From Gimesia chilikensis (GTDB taxonomy: Bacteria; Planctomycetota; Planctomycetia; Planctomycetales; Planctomycetaceae), in the NCBI RefSeq assembly GCF_007744075.1, contig NZ_CP036266.1, positions 806,001 through 870,000 of the forward strand: DNA of 64,000 bases, read 5' to 3'. Made by a program: the position numbers and the translations under genes. Below, piece after piece: positions 36,300-44,600 of this stretch. Each line of letters opens with the position of its first letter. Within the stretch, counting starts at the first letter, position 1. Below the pieces are notes generated by a model. It was not told where the DNA came from. It made no database searches and was given only the letters and a program-made list of their open reading frames with translations.

Positions 36300-36615
36300 T
36301 GTGTTTCAGGTCTACGGACCTTCATAACTGCGGTCGCGTTCTAGACATTGATGGGTGTTTGCAAAGGTCAGACAGACAGGTTTGACTTCGGGGAGGCCAA
36401 TGTGATTCAACAGGGAAACTCCCGAAAAAGAGACCGCTTGTGCCAATACGGATGGCGACTTGGGTTATTTTGACTGCCGAAAAATATGGCCAGATGTGTC
36501 AGCGGCAGCCTAGGACTTAATGGCTCTGTACGGATTTTGAGTAAGTTGGTTGGTAGTCAAATCGATTGTGATTGAAGCTCACAATTTTTCATTTCGGGAG
36601 TTTCCTTTTTCTTTT
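36300..36615 (+). ncRNA. Candidate structured non-coding RNA
   Basis: Within the convergent gap, a 14-bp perfect long-range inverted repeat (GGAAACTCCCGAAA at 36414-36427 against 36592-36605) could close a domain of about 190 bases and is followed at once by a T-rich run (36606-36615). Inside are hairpins CTGCCG/CGGCAG (36474-36479, 36503-36508), GCCA/TGGC (36442-36456) and ATTGTGA/TCACAAT (36565-36585). Just upstream, GGTC-TACG-GACC (36309-36320) forms a UNCG-type tetraloop. Paired ends plus terminal Ts resemble a stable small RNA. It does not match the conserved signatures of tmRNA, RNase P RNA or SRP RNA that I know. Strand, exact ends and function are inferred. Confidence 0.35.
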
Positions 36616-36617
36616 GC

Positions 36618-37295
36618 TCAGGCTGCGGCCTGATCTCCCGACGCCACTTCGTAAAGCAGGGCGTTCTTCTCTTTACCGACCAGGTTGATCGCACCCGTAT
36701 TCCGCAGGCAGTATGCCATCTTCTGCGCCAGCCACCGCTGAATGCCCGCGGCTTTCGCCAGATCCTTCGTATGGAAGGGGCTGGGCAGTTTGCCGGGAAT
36801 CAGATTCAACAGGTCACCGGCCGTATTCAATTCGATCTGTTCTTCAACCGAACGCAACACACGATCTTCGATCCGGTAATCTTTGCCCCGGAAGCGACGT
36901 GGCTTTTTCGCGATGCGATGTTCTTCCTGAATCGTGAGCGCGACTTCCAGTGTCAGCCGTGGATGCGGAAACACATTCGTGAAATGCACCAGGTCTTCAA
37001 ACAGGTCAAACACCGAACCCCGCCGCGGGCTGAACCGGGCCGAGATGGTCTCGCCGTTCTTTTTTTTGCGCTTGACCAGGTACTTGCGGACGGCAATTGG
37101 TTTGACCACATGCACGTCGTAATCTTCCAGCAGACAGCGTACCTTATCCCGAATCGCACCCAGTGAACCGTGCTGAATTTCAATCAGCCGATCGCCGTCG
37201 ATGGCATCAATGCGGTAATCGCCCAGCGTGACTTCTTCGCACTCCGCATTGGGAGCGTAATACGATTTCAATTGACGATGCAGGGAGGTTTCCAT
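36618..37295 (-). CDS. Unknown protein with PD-(D/E)XK-like N-terminus
   Basis: A 225-residue soluble protein that I do not assign to a named family. The N-terminal third reads like a restriction-endonuclease-fold core: an early helix, then DYRIDAIDGDRLIEIQHG, where Asp30 and the E-x-Q triplet (Glu39, Gln41) match the spacing of the D...(E)xK motif with Gln in place of Lys, followed by a helix and a VHVVKPI strand. The middle is very basic (VKRKKKNGE), and the C-terminal 90 residues look helical and winged-helix-like (PFHTKDLAKAAGIQRWLAQK). A DNA- or RNA-binding nuclease or nuclease-derived regulator is a reasonable inference. It stands alone, with its 3' end facing the RNA candidate. Confidence 0.65.
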   Translation of the reverse strand: METSLHRQLKSYYAPNAECEEVTLGDYRIDAIDGDRLIEIQHGSLGAIRDKVRCLLEDYDVHVVKPIAVRKYLVKRKKKNGETISARFSPRRGSVFDLFEDLVHFTNVFPHPRLTLEVALTIQEEHRIAKKPRRFRGKDYRIEDRVLRSVEEQIELNTAGDLLNLIPGKLPSPFHTKDLAKAAGIQRWLAQKMAYCLRNTGAINLVGKEKNALLYEVASGDQAAA

Positions 37296-37402
37296 ACCAG
37301 TTGCATGTTCTGGAGAGTTGGGATTGTCTGAACAGGAAGTGTATTCGGGGTCGTAATGTTATGGCAGATATCAAATTGTGTCTATAGGAATCATATCCCA
37401 TA

Positions 37403-37438
37403 AAAAAGGCCGCTGATCGGCAGTGATCAGCGGCCTGA
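37403..37438 (-). terminator. Strong terminator of the DUF1592/DUF1552 operon
   Basis: A perfect 12-bp stem (AGGCCGCTGATC/GATCAGCGGCCT) with a 6-base loop is followed on the minus strand by six Ts. It begins 31 bases after the DUF1552 stop codon and isolates that operon from the downstream gene. Confidence 0.9.
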
Positions 37439-37468
37439 AGTTTTATCTATGTCAAAATCGACCGGATA

Positions 37469-38812
37469 TCAGGAATCGATAATGCTCAGACGCCCGGTGC
37501 TGTCACCAAAGGCGGTCACGTCGGTGCCCATCCGATCCAGCATCGAGAGATACAGGTTCGCCAGCGGCGTTTCGGTTTTGACCTGATGATGGAAGCCGGT
37601 CTTAATCGTCCCGCCCCCTTTACCTGCCAGGATGATAGGCAGATCGTGGTGCGTGTGACGGTTTCCGTCGCCGATGGCACTGCCGTAGCAGATCATCGAG
37701 TTGTCCAGCAGATTGCTGTTCCCTTCCGGAGTCGCTTTCAGACGCTTCAGGAAGTAACCAAACTGGGAAATCAGATATTCATCGATCTTCTGAATATCGG
37801 CGATCTTCTTATCATCGTTGCGATGATGCGACAGCGCATGGTGACCGGAATTGACACCCACCATCGGATACGTCCGGTTACTACCAGCATTCCCGACCAT
37901 GAAAGTGGCGATGCGGGTGGAATCGGTCTGGAACGCCAGCAACAGGATGTCGTACATCAGGCGGGCATGTTCCTGCAGTTCAGTGGGGATTCCGTCCGGC
38001 AGCCGCATTTCGGGCGGTTTGATCTTTTCATGCTGCGTGCTGCGTTCAATCCGCTGTTCGATTTCACGCACGCTGGTGAAGTACTCGTCAATCTTCCGCT
38101 TGTCGTTTTTGCCCAGCTGTTTCTTCAGCTGATCAGCGTCGTGCTTGACGAGGTCCAGAATACTCTGGCGATCCTTCAGGTGGCGGGCACGTTCTTTTTC
38201 CCGCTCGGCACCACCGCCGAACAGACGTTCGAATGCCAGCTTGGGCACGATCTCTTTCGAGGTCGGCGTGGAAGGCGAACGCCAGGAGACGTTGGACGAG
38301 TAAGCACAGCTGTAACCCGAGTCGCACTGGCCGGCGTTACGACCGCGCGTCAGTCCCAGTTCCAGCGAAGGCAGGCGTGTCTTGTGACCTACCTGCTGTG
38401 CGGCGACCTGGTCGACCGAGATACCGGCTTTAATGTCGGCGCCACTGGTCTTGGTCGGGTGCACGCTGGTCAGGTAAACCGAGGCGCAACGGGCATGGTC
38501 ACCCGGGCCATCACCCAGGGAACGGGCATTAATCTGGGCCAGCCCGGAAATCACATTGATGTCCGATTTCAGATCGGCCAGCGGTTTCAATGACTGGGGC
38601 ATTTCATAATCGGCACCAGCTGACGTCGGGAACCAGGATGGTCCGATCACACCATTCGGGAAGAAGATGAACGCGGTTCTCACCGGTGGTTTTCCCGCTG
38701 CGGTGGCGGCTGACAGAATGCCGGGCTGAGGCTGCATGATATCCAGCAGCGGCAGCGACAGGGTCGTTCCGAGACCTTTCAGGAATGTACGGCGTTTTAG
38801 AAGATTTGTCAT
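37469..38812 (-). CDS. DUF1552 family exported protein
   Basis: A 447-residue planctomycete protein of the DUF1552 family, whose function is unknown. The N-terminus carries a twin-arginine-type signal (RRTFLKGLGTTLSLPLLD, residues 7-24), so Tat export of a folded protein is likely. Typical family segments are FIFFPNGVIGPSWFP, GLAQINARSLGDGPGDHARC, GISVDQVAAQ and the C-terminal GNRHTHHDLPIILAG, rich in His and Asp and possibly metal-binding, in a fold related to sulfatase-like DUF1501 proteins. The start codon overlaps the stop of the upstream DUF1592 protein gene (ATGA), so the two are translationally coupled, as is usual for this pair across planctomycetes. Confidence 0.9.
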   Translation of the reverse strand: MTNLLKRRTFLKGLGTTLSLPLLDIMQPQPGILSAATAAGKPPVRTAFIFFPNGVIGPSWFPTSAGADYEMPQSLKPLADLKSDINVISGLAQINARSLGDGPGDHARCASVYLTSVHPTKTSGADIKAGISVDQVAAQQVGHKTRLPSLELGLTRGRNAGQCDSGYSCAYSSNVSWRSPSTPTSKEIVPKLAFERLFGGGAEREKERARHLKDRQSILDLVKHDADQLKKQLGKNDKRKIDEYFTSVREIEQRIERSTQHEKIKPPEMRLPDGIPTELQEHARLMYDILLLAFQTDSTRIATFMVGNAGSNRTYPMVGVNSGHHALSHHRNDDKKIADIQKIDEYLISQFGYFLKRLKATPEGNSNLLDNSMICYGSAIGDGNRHTHHDLPIILAGKGGGTIKTGFHHQVKTETPLANLYLSMLDRMGTDVTAFGDSTGRLSIIDS

Positions 38813-41190
38813 TTTCGAGAACCTTTCTCACGTTTCAGGAAGGGATCGCTGAGAACAATTTCGGTGACGAGCTCCGAAAAACGATACCCTTTGGCGGTAA
38901 AATTCGCGGTGATCGCATCGATGGCACATTTATCGTAATACTCGGTGCCTCGACCGATGGCGTACGTCAACATCTTCTCTGTTAAAGATCGGCAGAATCC
39001 GTCTTTCTGCTGTTCCAGAATCCCGATTAATTCTACGGGGCTCTCAAATGTCTGACCATCGGGTAATTTACCCGAGGCATCGATTTTATGCTTACCTTCT
39101 TTAGTGCGCCAGCGGCCGACTGCATCGAAGTTTTCAAAGCCCAGGCCTAATGGATCCATCTGATCGTGACAGGACGCACAGCCGGGAATCTTGCGGTGCA
39201 ACGCCAGTTGTTCACGCAGACTCATGTTCTTTTTGCCCTCGGTCGCTTCTTCCAGTTCAGGCACATTCGGCGGAGGTGTTGGAGGCGGGGTGCCTAGAAT
39301 ATTTTCCATAATCCATTTACCCCGTTTAACCGGAGAAGTTCGCCCCGGGTTTGAAGTCAGCGTCAGAATACTGGCCTGGGTTATCAGACCGGCGCGTCGG
39401 GATTTGTCCAGGCTGACCTTCTGAAACTTTTCCCCTTTCACTTTGTCATTACCGTAAAACTTCGCCAGGTTTTCATTCATGAAGGTGTAGTCAGCGTTGA
39501 TGAATTCCACCACGCTGCGGTCTTCCCGCATGATGTAAGCGAAGAACTCTTCGGTCTCTTGACGCATGTCTGCCTTGAGTTGCGAGTTGAAGCCCCGGAA
39601 CTTCCGGGGATCGGGATTCAGTTCATCCAGGTTTCGCAGGTTCAACCACTGACCAGCGAAGTTTTCCACGAACGCTTTCGATTTGGGATCGGCCAGCATG
39701 CGCTTGATTTCCATTCGCAGCGTGCGGGGATCGTCCAATCGTCCCTGTCCGGCCAGGCTGAACAGTCGCTCGTCGGGCATGGTGCTCCACAGGAAGTAAG
39801 ACAGCCGCGAAGCCAGCTCGTATTGAGCCACATTCTCGATGCTGTACGATTCATCTGCTGAATCCTGCAGACCCTCAATGCGGAACAGGAAGTGAGGGGA
39901 AACCAGAACCGCCTGGATGCCGACCTGCACACCCTGCTCAAACGTCCGACCTGATTCCACGGTGGCGTTGACCAGTTCCACGATCGGCTTCATCTCGTTT
40001 CGAGAGACAGGGCGACGGAAGGCTTTCTCCATGAATGGTTTGAAAATCCGCTCGGCACAGTAACGTTCCGAACGACCATTCTCCGGCGTGCAGGTGATGA
40101 TCTGATGATGCGAAGCAGGCACGTTGTCGGGCAGTTTACCCATCGGTCCCCGCACCGCGACTTCATTCACATACAGGTTCCGGTCCCTTTTGTTGGCTGG
40201 GCCATCGGGATCGTAAAAATCATTGAGGAACGAGATTTCCAGTTCATGTTTCCCCTTGGGCAGCTTGATTGCCTTGGGCGGCATGTACTTCTCGGGAGAA
40301 TTCCGGTCCGCGGCCACCTCAAACGTTTTCAGCGGCTTGCCATCCAGTTTGACTTCCATCTTCGCCTCTTCATCTCCGGCAGGAGTCGAACCGGCAATGA
40401 TGCGGATTTCGTATTCGCCATCCTGTTTCAGGTTCAAGGACGCTTTCAGCGTGCCCCGCGAATGGAACCCGGCGCCACTCTTACGAACCGTGACGGCGCC
40501 TTCCTTTTTAAACTGTTTGTCCGAGATCTTATTCCAGGGATAGCTGTCTGGCGTATTCGCGAAGATTGCTTTCTCGGCGATCTGCTCAGCGGCATCGAGA
40601 TACTTTTCCATCAACAGCGGCGGCAGTGAGAGGACGTCGCCGATGTTATCAAAGCCATAGCCAACATCGTCTGAAGGAAAGTTTTCGGCAGGCGAGAAGT
40701 CCACGCCGACCAGATCGCGGATTGTATTGTTGTATTCATTGCGGTTCAGACGTCGAATCGTCACACGTCCGGGATTGATATCTCCCGAACAGTCAACGCC
40801 GTACAAGGCGTCGTCAAACCAGGCGAGAACATCTTCGCGTTCCTGGTCAGTCGGCAGCTCGCCGGCATCCTTGGGAGGCATCGATTGAATCTGAATTCGC
40901 TGGACGATCTTTTCCCACTCTTCACGCTTCTCCAGAATACTGGTCCGCGTGGTGAACTTCTCCAGCGCCAGCCCGGCTTCTGATCCCTGACCCGTGTGAC
41001 AATCCAGGCAGTACTTGCTGATGAACTGTTTGACTTTCGTGTTAAACAGCTTTTCTGACTTCTCGACACTCGACACTTCGGCCTGCACCGTGTTGACAGC
41101 GAAAACGCACAACAGACCACAGACAGCGAAACAGATTTCTCGCGGAGAGCAGGGGAGGGGAATTCGAGTTAACGTGGGCAACAATCGCAT
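38809..41190 (-). CDS. Planctomycete cytochrome-like protein (DUF1587/1592/1588/1585)
   Basis: A 793-residue exported protein with a signal peptide ending near residue 37 (TVQAEV). A CxxCH haem motif, CLDCH (61-65), lies in the N-terminal cytochrome-like domain. RVTIRRLNRNEYNNTIRDL marks DUF1587, followed by a carbohydrate-binding-like beta region with a GEYEIR-type repeat (about 225-340). FRRPVSRNEM and LASRLSYFLWSTMPDE mark DUF1595/DUF1592. PGRTSPVKRGKWI with CASCH (671-675, a second haem-type motif) marks DUF1588, and the end is DUF1585. It forms an operon with the DUF1552 gene through an ATGA overlap. A redox role in degrading complex polymers is proposed for such pairs but unproven. Confidence 0.9.
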   Translation of the reverse strand: MRLLPTLTRIPLPCSPREICFAVCGLLCVFAVNTVQAEVSSVEKSEKLFNTKVKQFISKYCLDCHTGQGSEAGLALEKFTTRTSILEKREEWEKIVQRIQIQSMPPKDAGELPTDQEREDVLAWFDDALYGVDCSGDINPGRVTIRRLNRNEYNNTIRDLVGVDFSPAENFPSDDVGYGFDNIGDVLSLPPLLMEKYLDAAEQIAEKAIFANTPDSYPWNKISDKQFKKEGAVTVRKSGAGFHSRGTLKASLNLKQDGEYEIRIIAGSTPAGDEEAKMEVKLDGKPLKTFEVAADRNSPEKYMPPKAIKLPKGKHELEISFLNDFYDPDGPANKRDRNLYVNEVAVRGPMGKLPDNVPASHHQIITCTPENGRSERYCAERIFKPFMEKAFRRPVSRNEMKPIVELVNATVESGRTFEQGVQVGIQAVLVSPHFLFRIEGLQDSADESYSIENVAQYELASRLSYFLWSTMPDERLFSLAGQGRLDDPRTLRMEIKRMLADPKSKAFVENFAGQWLNLRNLDELNPDPRKFRGFNSQLKADMRQETEEFFAYIMREDRSVVEFINADYTFMNENLAKFYGNDKVKGEKFQKVSLDKSRRAGLITQASILTLTSNPGRTSPVKRGKWIMENILGTPPPTPPPNVPELEEATEGKKNMSLREQLALHRKIPGCASCHDQMDPLGLGFENFDAVGRWRTKEGKHKIDASGKLPDGQTFESPVELIGILEQQKDGFCRSLTEKMLTYAIGRGTEYYDKCAIDAITANFTAKGYRFSELVTEIVLSDPFLKREKGSRK

Positions 41191-41620
41191 TCAATTAAAA
41201 CCTTCAGGCGGGAAAACTCAGACGATGATCAATCAGATTGCTCCAGATCGAAGGCAAGGAGCACTGCGTCAGCACACGATCAGTCTGAGGGAGGATATAA
41301 GTTGGCAGGAATCTCTACGTATAGCGTAACCTGCCGAGAGACCATTTTGCAAGATCAGTCCTCGTCAGATCTCCTGCTGACAGGCGATTTTATCATCTTC
41401 AAATCACCTGTTATATATTGTACTCATCGACACCCTGATGCGTTTCAATATTTTTGGTTCTTAAGTTATTCATGGTAACTTAACGAAACCGGTGATCATG
41501 GTCCTGCTGGTCGTTGACAGGCGGTTCTGCTCCCTGCATTCTAGGTTATTCCAGTCCACTGCATCGGCAGTCACTTTTCCTGAAAAAAATAGCCTGAGAA
41601 AGCATTCTGGTACTGAACTG
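41191..41620. other. Divergent intergenic region
   Basis: This 430-bp region lies between the DUF1592 operon and the tricarboxylate transporter operon. The frame of the transporter gene is open from 41492, but that part lacks signal-peptide character and is taken as non-coding. An AT-rich core (around 41409-41420) is the likeliest place for promoters. No structured element was seen. Confidence 0.4.
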
Positions 41621-43000
41621 ATGAATCTGCGCGCGATCATTACAGTAAGTGTCCTGTCCAGGTCGATCCTCTGCTGCCTGCTCCTGTTAATGAGTGGGTG
41701 TGCTGCGGAATCCATTGAAGATTATCCCGATCGACCCATCACCGTCATCTGTCCCTGGTCAGTCGGAGGTGCCACCGATCGCACTTCGCGACAACTGGCG
41801 GTCTTCCTCGAACAGGAACTCAAAGTTCCCGTCAACGTCATCAACGCCACCGGCGGACGCGGCGTAACCGGACACAGTCGCGGCCTGAATGCCCGTCCCG
41901 ACGGTTACACGCTGGCCATCATTACCGGCGAACTCAACATGCTGCATTGGCAGGATCTGACCTCGCTGACCTGGCACGATGCAGAACCCATCATGTCGCT
42001 CGTCGATGGAGCAGGGGCCGTGTTCGTCAAACAGGATTCTCAATTCAAAACTATCAAGGAACTCCGCGACTACGTGGAACAGAATCCCGGCAAGCTGACG
42101 GCGACCGGAACCGCAGCCGGGGGGATCTGGCATCTGGCACTGGCCGGCTGGCTCGACTTCTGTGGACTCAACGCCAGCGATATCAAATGGATTCCCATGA
42201 ACGGTGCCGGCCCGTCATTGCAGGAACTCGCTAGCGGCGGTGTGGATCTTGTCTGCTGCAGCCTGCCCGAAGCCAAGACTCTGTTTGAGTCCGGTCAGGT
42301 CCGCTGCCTGGGAGTCATGGCCGAAGAGCCACTGGCAGAATTTCCGGATGTTCCCACCTTCGCTTCCCAGGGCATGGACTGGAACATCTCCGGCTGGAAC
42401 GGACTGGCGGTTCCCCAGGGGACGCCCGCACCCATTGTCGAGAAGATCTCCACCGCAGTCAAAAAAATCACCGACGGCGAAATTACCGTGCAGGGCAAAA
42501 CCTTTCCCGAATCAATGCGGGACGCTGGTCTGAGCACCCGCTATCGCGCCAATGACGAATTCGCTGTCTTCCTGGAAGAAAACGACGAAACGCTGGGCAA
42601 GCTGCTGACCAGCGATGCCTTCAAGAAGATGTCTTCCCGGGGGACGGGACCGCTGGTCTTCCCCGGACTTTTGGCGATTGCCATGTGCGTCATTCTCGGT
42701 TGCCTGGCCGTTCAGAAGAAAGTTCACGCACTGGCCCCTGATGTCTCCAAAGATACCGTCACGTCACAGGGCATCGTCAATACCGCGCTGGTGCTGCTGG
42801 GGATCGTGGCTTATCAATTGTTCGCCGAACAACTGGGGTTCCTGCTGACAGCGGGGGCCATTATGTTCCTGCTGCTCTGGAAACTGGGAACGCGCTGGTG
42901 GATCAGTGCCCTGATCACAGTCTGCCTGATTCCCGGCATCTATACCCTGTTTGCCAACCTGCTGCGCGTTCCGCTGCCACGCGGCGTCCTGGGCTGGTAA
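41621..43000 (+). CDS. Fused TctC-TctB tripartite tricarboxylate transporter protein
   Basis: A 459-residue protein joining two usually separate subunits. An ATG at 41621 starts a lipoprotein-type signal peptide with LMSGC (Cys27). Residues about 33-340 are a TctC/Bug periplasmic binding protein: YPDRPITVICPWSVGGATDR, GGRGVTGHSRG, RPDGYTL, NPGKLTATGTAAGG and GWNGLAVPQGTP. From about 345 to the end are four hydrophobic helices typical of the small TctB subunit (PGLLAIAMCVILGCL, then ALVLLGIVAYQL and so on). TctA follows 57 bp downstream. Fusion would tether the ligand-binding domain to the permease at both ends. Upstream in-frame ATG codons lack signal-peptide sense and were rejected. The ligand is a carboxylate by family, unspecified. 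Confidence 0.85.
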   Translation: MNLRAIITVSVLSRSILCCLLLLMSGCAAESIEDYPDRPITVICPWSVGGATDRTSRQLAVFLEQELKVPVNVINATGGRGVTGHSRGLNARPDGYTLAIITGELNMLHWQDLTSLTWHDAEPIMSLVDGAGAVFVKQDSQFKTIKELRDYVEQNPGKLTATGTAAGGIWHLALAGWLDFCGLNASDIKWIPMNGAGPSLQELASGGVDLVCCSLPEAKTLFESGQVRCLGVMAEEPLAEFPDVPTFASQGMDWNISGWNGLAVPQGTPAPIVEKISTAVKKITDGEITVQGKTFPESMRDAGLSTRYRANDEFAVFLEENDETLGKLLTSDAFKKMSSRGTGPLVFPGLLAIAMCVILGCLAVQKKVHALAPDVSKDTVTSQGIVNTALVLLGIVAYQLFAEQLGFLLTAGAIMFLLLWKLGTRWWISALITVCLIPGIYTLFANLLRVPLPRGVLGW

Positions 43001-43057
43001 CGCTGCTACATATCGTATTGAATTCTGTCACTTTCTCTGGCGCTCTGAAGAAACATC

Positions 43058-44596
43058 ATGGAATCGACATTCATTACCGCGATACAGAATATAGCAACTC
43101 CCGAAGTCCTGCTGGTGATCTTCCTCTCGGCCGTCTATGGTCTGTTTGTGGGATCCATCCCGGGACTGACGGCGACCATGGCCGTCGCGCTGCTGATCCC
43201 GCTGACGTTCTATCTGGATAATCTCAGCGCCATCGCCGCGATTGTGACGCTCGAAGCCTGCAGCATCTTTGCCGGAGACATACCCACGACGCTGGTCCGC
43301 ATACCGGGGACCCCCTCTTCAGCCGCCTATACCGACGACGCCTATGCGCTCACCCGTCGCGGACTGCATGAGACTTCACTCGGCGTCTCACTGGTCTTCA
43401 GCGTGTTCGGCGGCCTGTTCGGGGCACTGGTGCTGATCTTCGCGGCCCCGCAGTTGGCGAAAATCGCGTTTCAGTTTACCACCTACGAATACTTCTGGCT
43501 CTATGTACTCGGCCTGAGCTGTGCCGCCATCGTCTCGACCGGCTCCCGCCTCAAAGGCGCTCTGGCGCTGATGATCGGCCTGATGTTCGCGACCGTCGGC
43601 TTGAGCGAAGTTCACAGCGTGCCTCGCTTCACCTTCGGCTTCGATGAACTCTTTACCGGCATCAACTTCATCCCCGCGATGATCGGTCTGTTCGGACTCT
43701 CGGAAGTCTTCCGCAATACGCTGACCTCGAAGACCGACGAAGCTGCAGAAAAACTGCAGTCCGCAGTCAAAGAAGAAGACGACCATTCACTGCTCAGACA
43801 TTTGAAGCCGGTCTTCGGCGGCGTGCTGCCCCAGTTCTGGAAGCGAAAATTCAGCTGGCTCCGTTCGAGCTGCATTGGCTCTACCATCGGCATGATTCCC
43901 GGCGCGGGAGCCGACATCGCGGCCTGGATTTCGTACGCGGTCTCCAAAAAGTTCTCGAACACACCCGAGGAGTACGGTAAAGGTTCCCTCGATGCCGTCG
44001 GCGATGCCACCAGTGCGAACAACTCGGCACTCGCCGGTGCCTGGATTCCCGCCCTGGTGCTGGGGATCCCCGGCGACTCGGTCACTGCGATTGTGATCGG
44101 CGTCCTTTTGATGAAGAACATCACCCCTGGTCCGGAGATCTTTCAGAACACCGAACAGCTGGTGCTCGTGCATGGCATCTATCTCACGTTTATCATCGCC
44201 AACCTGTTGCTGATTCCGCTCGGCTTCCTGGCGATTCGCAGCGGTTCACAACTGGTCCGCATCCCCCGCCGCATTCTGATGCCCATGATTCTGATGTTCT
44301 GCGTGGTCGGTGCCTACTCGATCAACGGTAGTTACTTCGACGTCTGGGTCATGCTCGGCATGGGCATGCTCGGGTTTGTGCTCGAAGTCTTCGATGTTCC
44401 CCTGGGGCCGGTCGTGCTTGGAATTATCCTCGGGGGACAACTGGAACAGTCGTTCGTGCAGAACCTGACTAAGGACGACAGCCTGCTCTCGTTCTTCAAT
44501 CGTCCCATCTCCGCAGGGCTGGGACTGTTCTGCATCGCGCTCTGGCTGGTGCCGGTGATCATGCCTCTGATCCGCAAGAAGTCCGCCACAACCTGA
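43058..44596 (+). CDS. tctA: Tripartite tricarboxylate transporter large permease TctA
   Basis: A 512-residue membrane permease with about twelve hydrophobic helices. Family signatures are clear: FVGSIPGLTATMAVALLIP near residues 30-48, DIPTTLVRIPGTPSSAA near 72-88, MIPGAGADIAAWISYA near 278-293, and ALVLGIPGDSVTAIVIG followed by NITPGP. It works with the upstream fused TctC-TctB protein to take up tri- or dicarboxylates by ion-gradient-driven transport across the inner membrane. No two-component sensor pair is next to it. The stop codon is 4 bp from that of the convergent GT39-like gene. Confidence 0.92.
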   Translation: MESTFITAIQNIATPEVLLVIFLSAVYGLFVGSIPGLTATMAVALLIPLTFYLDNLSAIAAIVTLEACSIFAGDIPTTLVRIPGTPSSAAYTDDAYALTRRGLHETSLGVSLVFSVFGGLFGALVLIFAAPQLAKIAFQFTTYEYFWLYVLGLSCAAIVSTGSRLKGALALMIGLMFATVGLSEVHSVPRFTFGFDELFTGINFIPAMIGLFGLSEVFRNTLTSKTDEAAEKLQSAVKEEDDHSLLRHLKPVFGGVLPQFWKRKFSWLRSSCIGSTIGMIPGAGADIAAWISYAVSKKFSNTPEEYGKGSLDAVGDATSANNSALAGAWIPALVLGIPGDSVTAIVIGVLLMKNITPGPEIFQNTEQLVLVHGIYLTFIIANLLLIPLGFLAIRSGSQLVRIPRRILMPMILMFCVVGAYSINGSYFDVWVMLGMGMLGFVLEVFDVPLGPVVLGIILGGQLEQSFVQNLTKDDSLLSFFNRPISAGLGLFCIALWLVPVIMPLIRKKSATT

Positions 44597-44600
44597 GGTC

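Larger units (their letters stand above)
35879..36617. other. Long convergent intergenic gap with candidate RNA
   Basis: This 739-bp gap separates two gene ends (hisB on plus, the next gene on minus), where large gaps are unusual. The first part (to about 36250) is AT-rich with poly-A and poly-T tracts. The second part has several stem-loops, described under the ncRNA candidate. No convincing protein frame was found on either strand. Confidence 0.55.

Noticed and set aside
36300..36615. Considered as tmRNA, RNase P RNA or SRP RNA.
   Set aside because: The tmRNA 3' end (TTCGA...CCA), the RNase P GAGGAAAGTCC motif and the SRP GGAA/GNAR tetraloop domain are all absent.
37586..38593. 335-codon plus-strand frame opposite the DUF1552 gene.
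   Set aside because: It is antisense to a recognised family member with Tat signal and operon context, and has no motif of its own.
41492..41620. In-frame upstream ATG codons for the TctC-TctB fusion.
   Set aside because: They would add 43 residues before a clear lipoprotein signal peptide, burying it internally.
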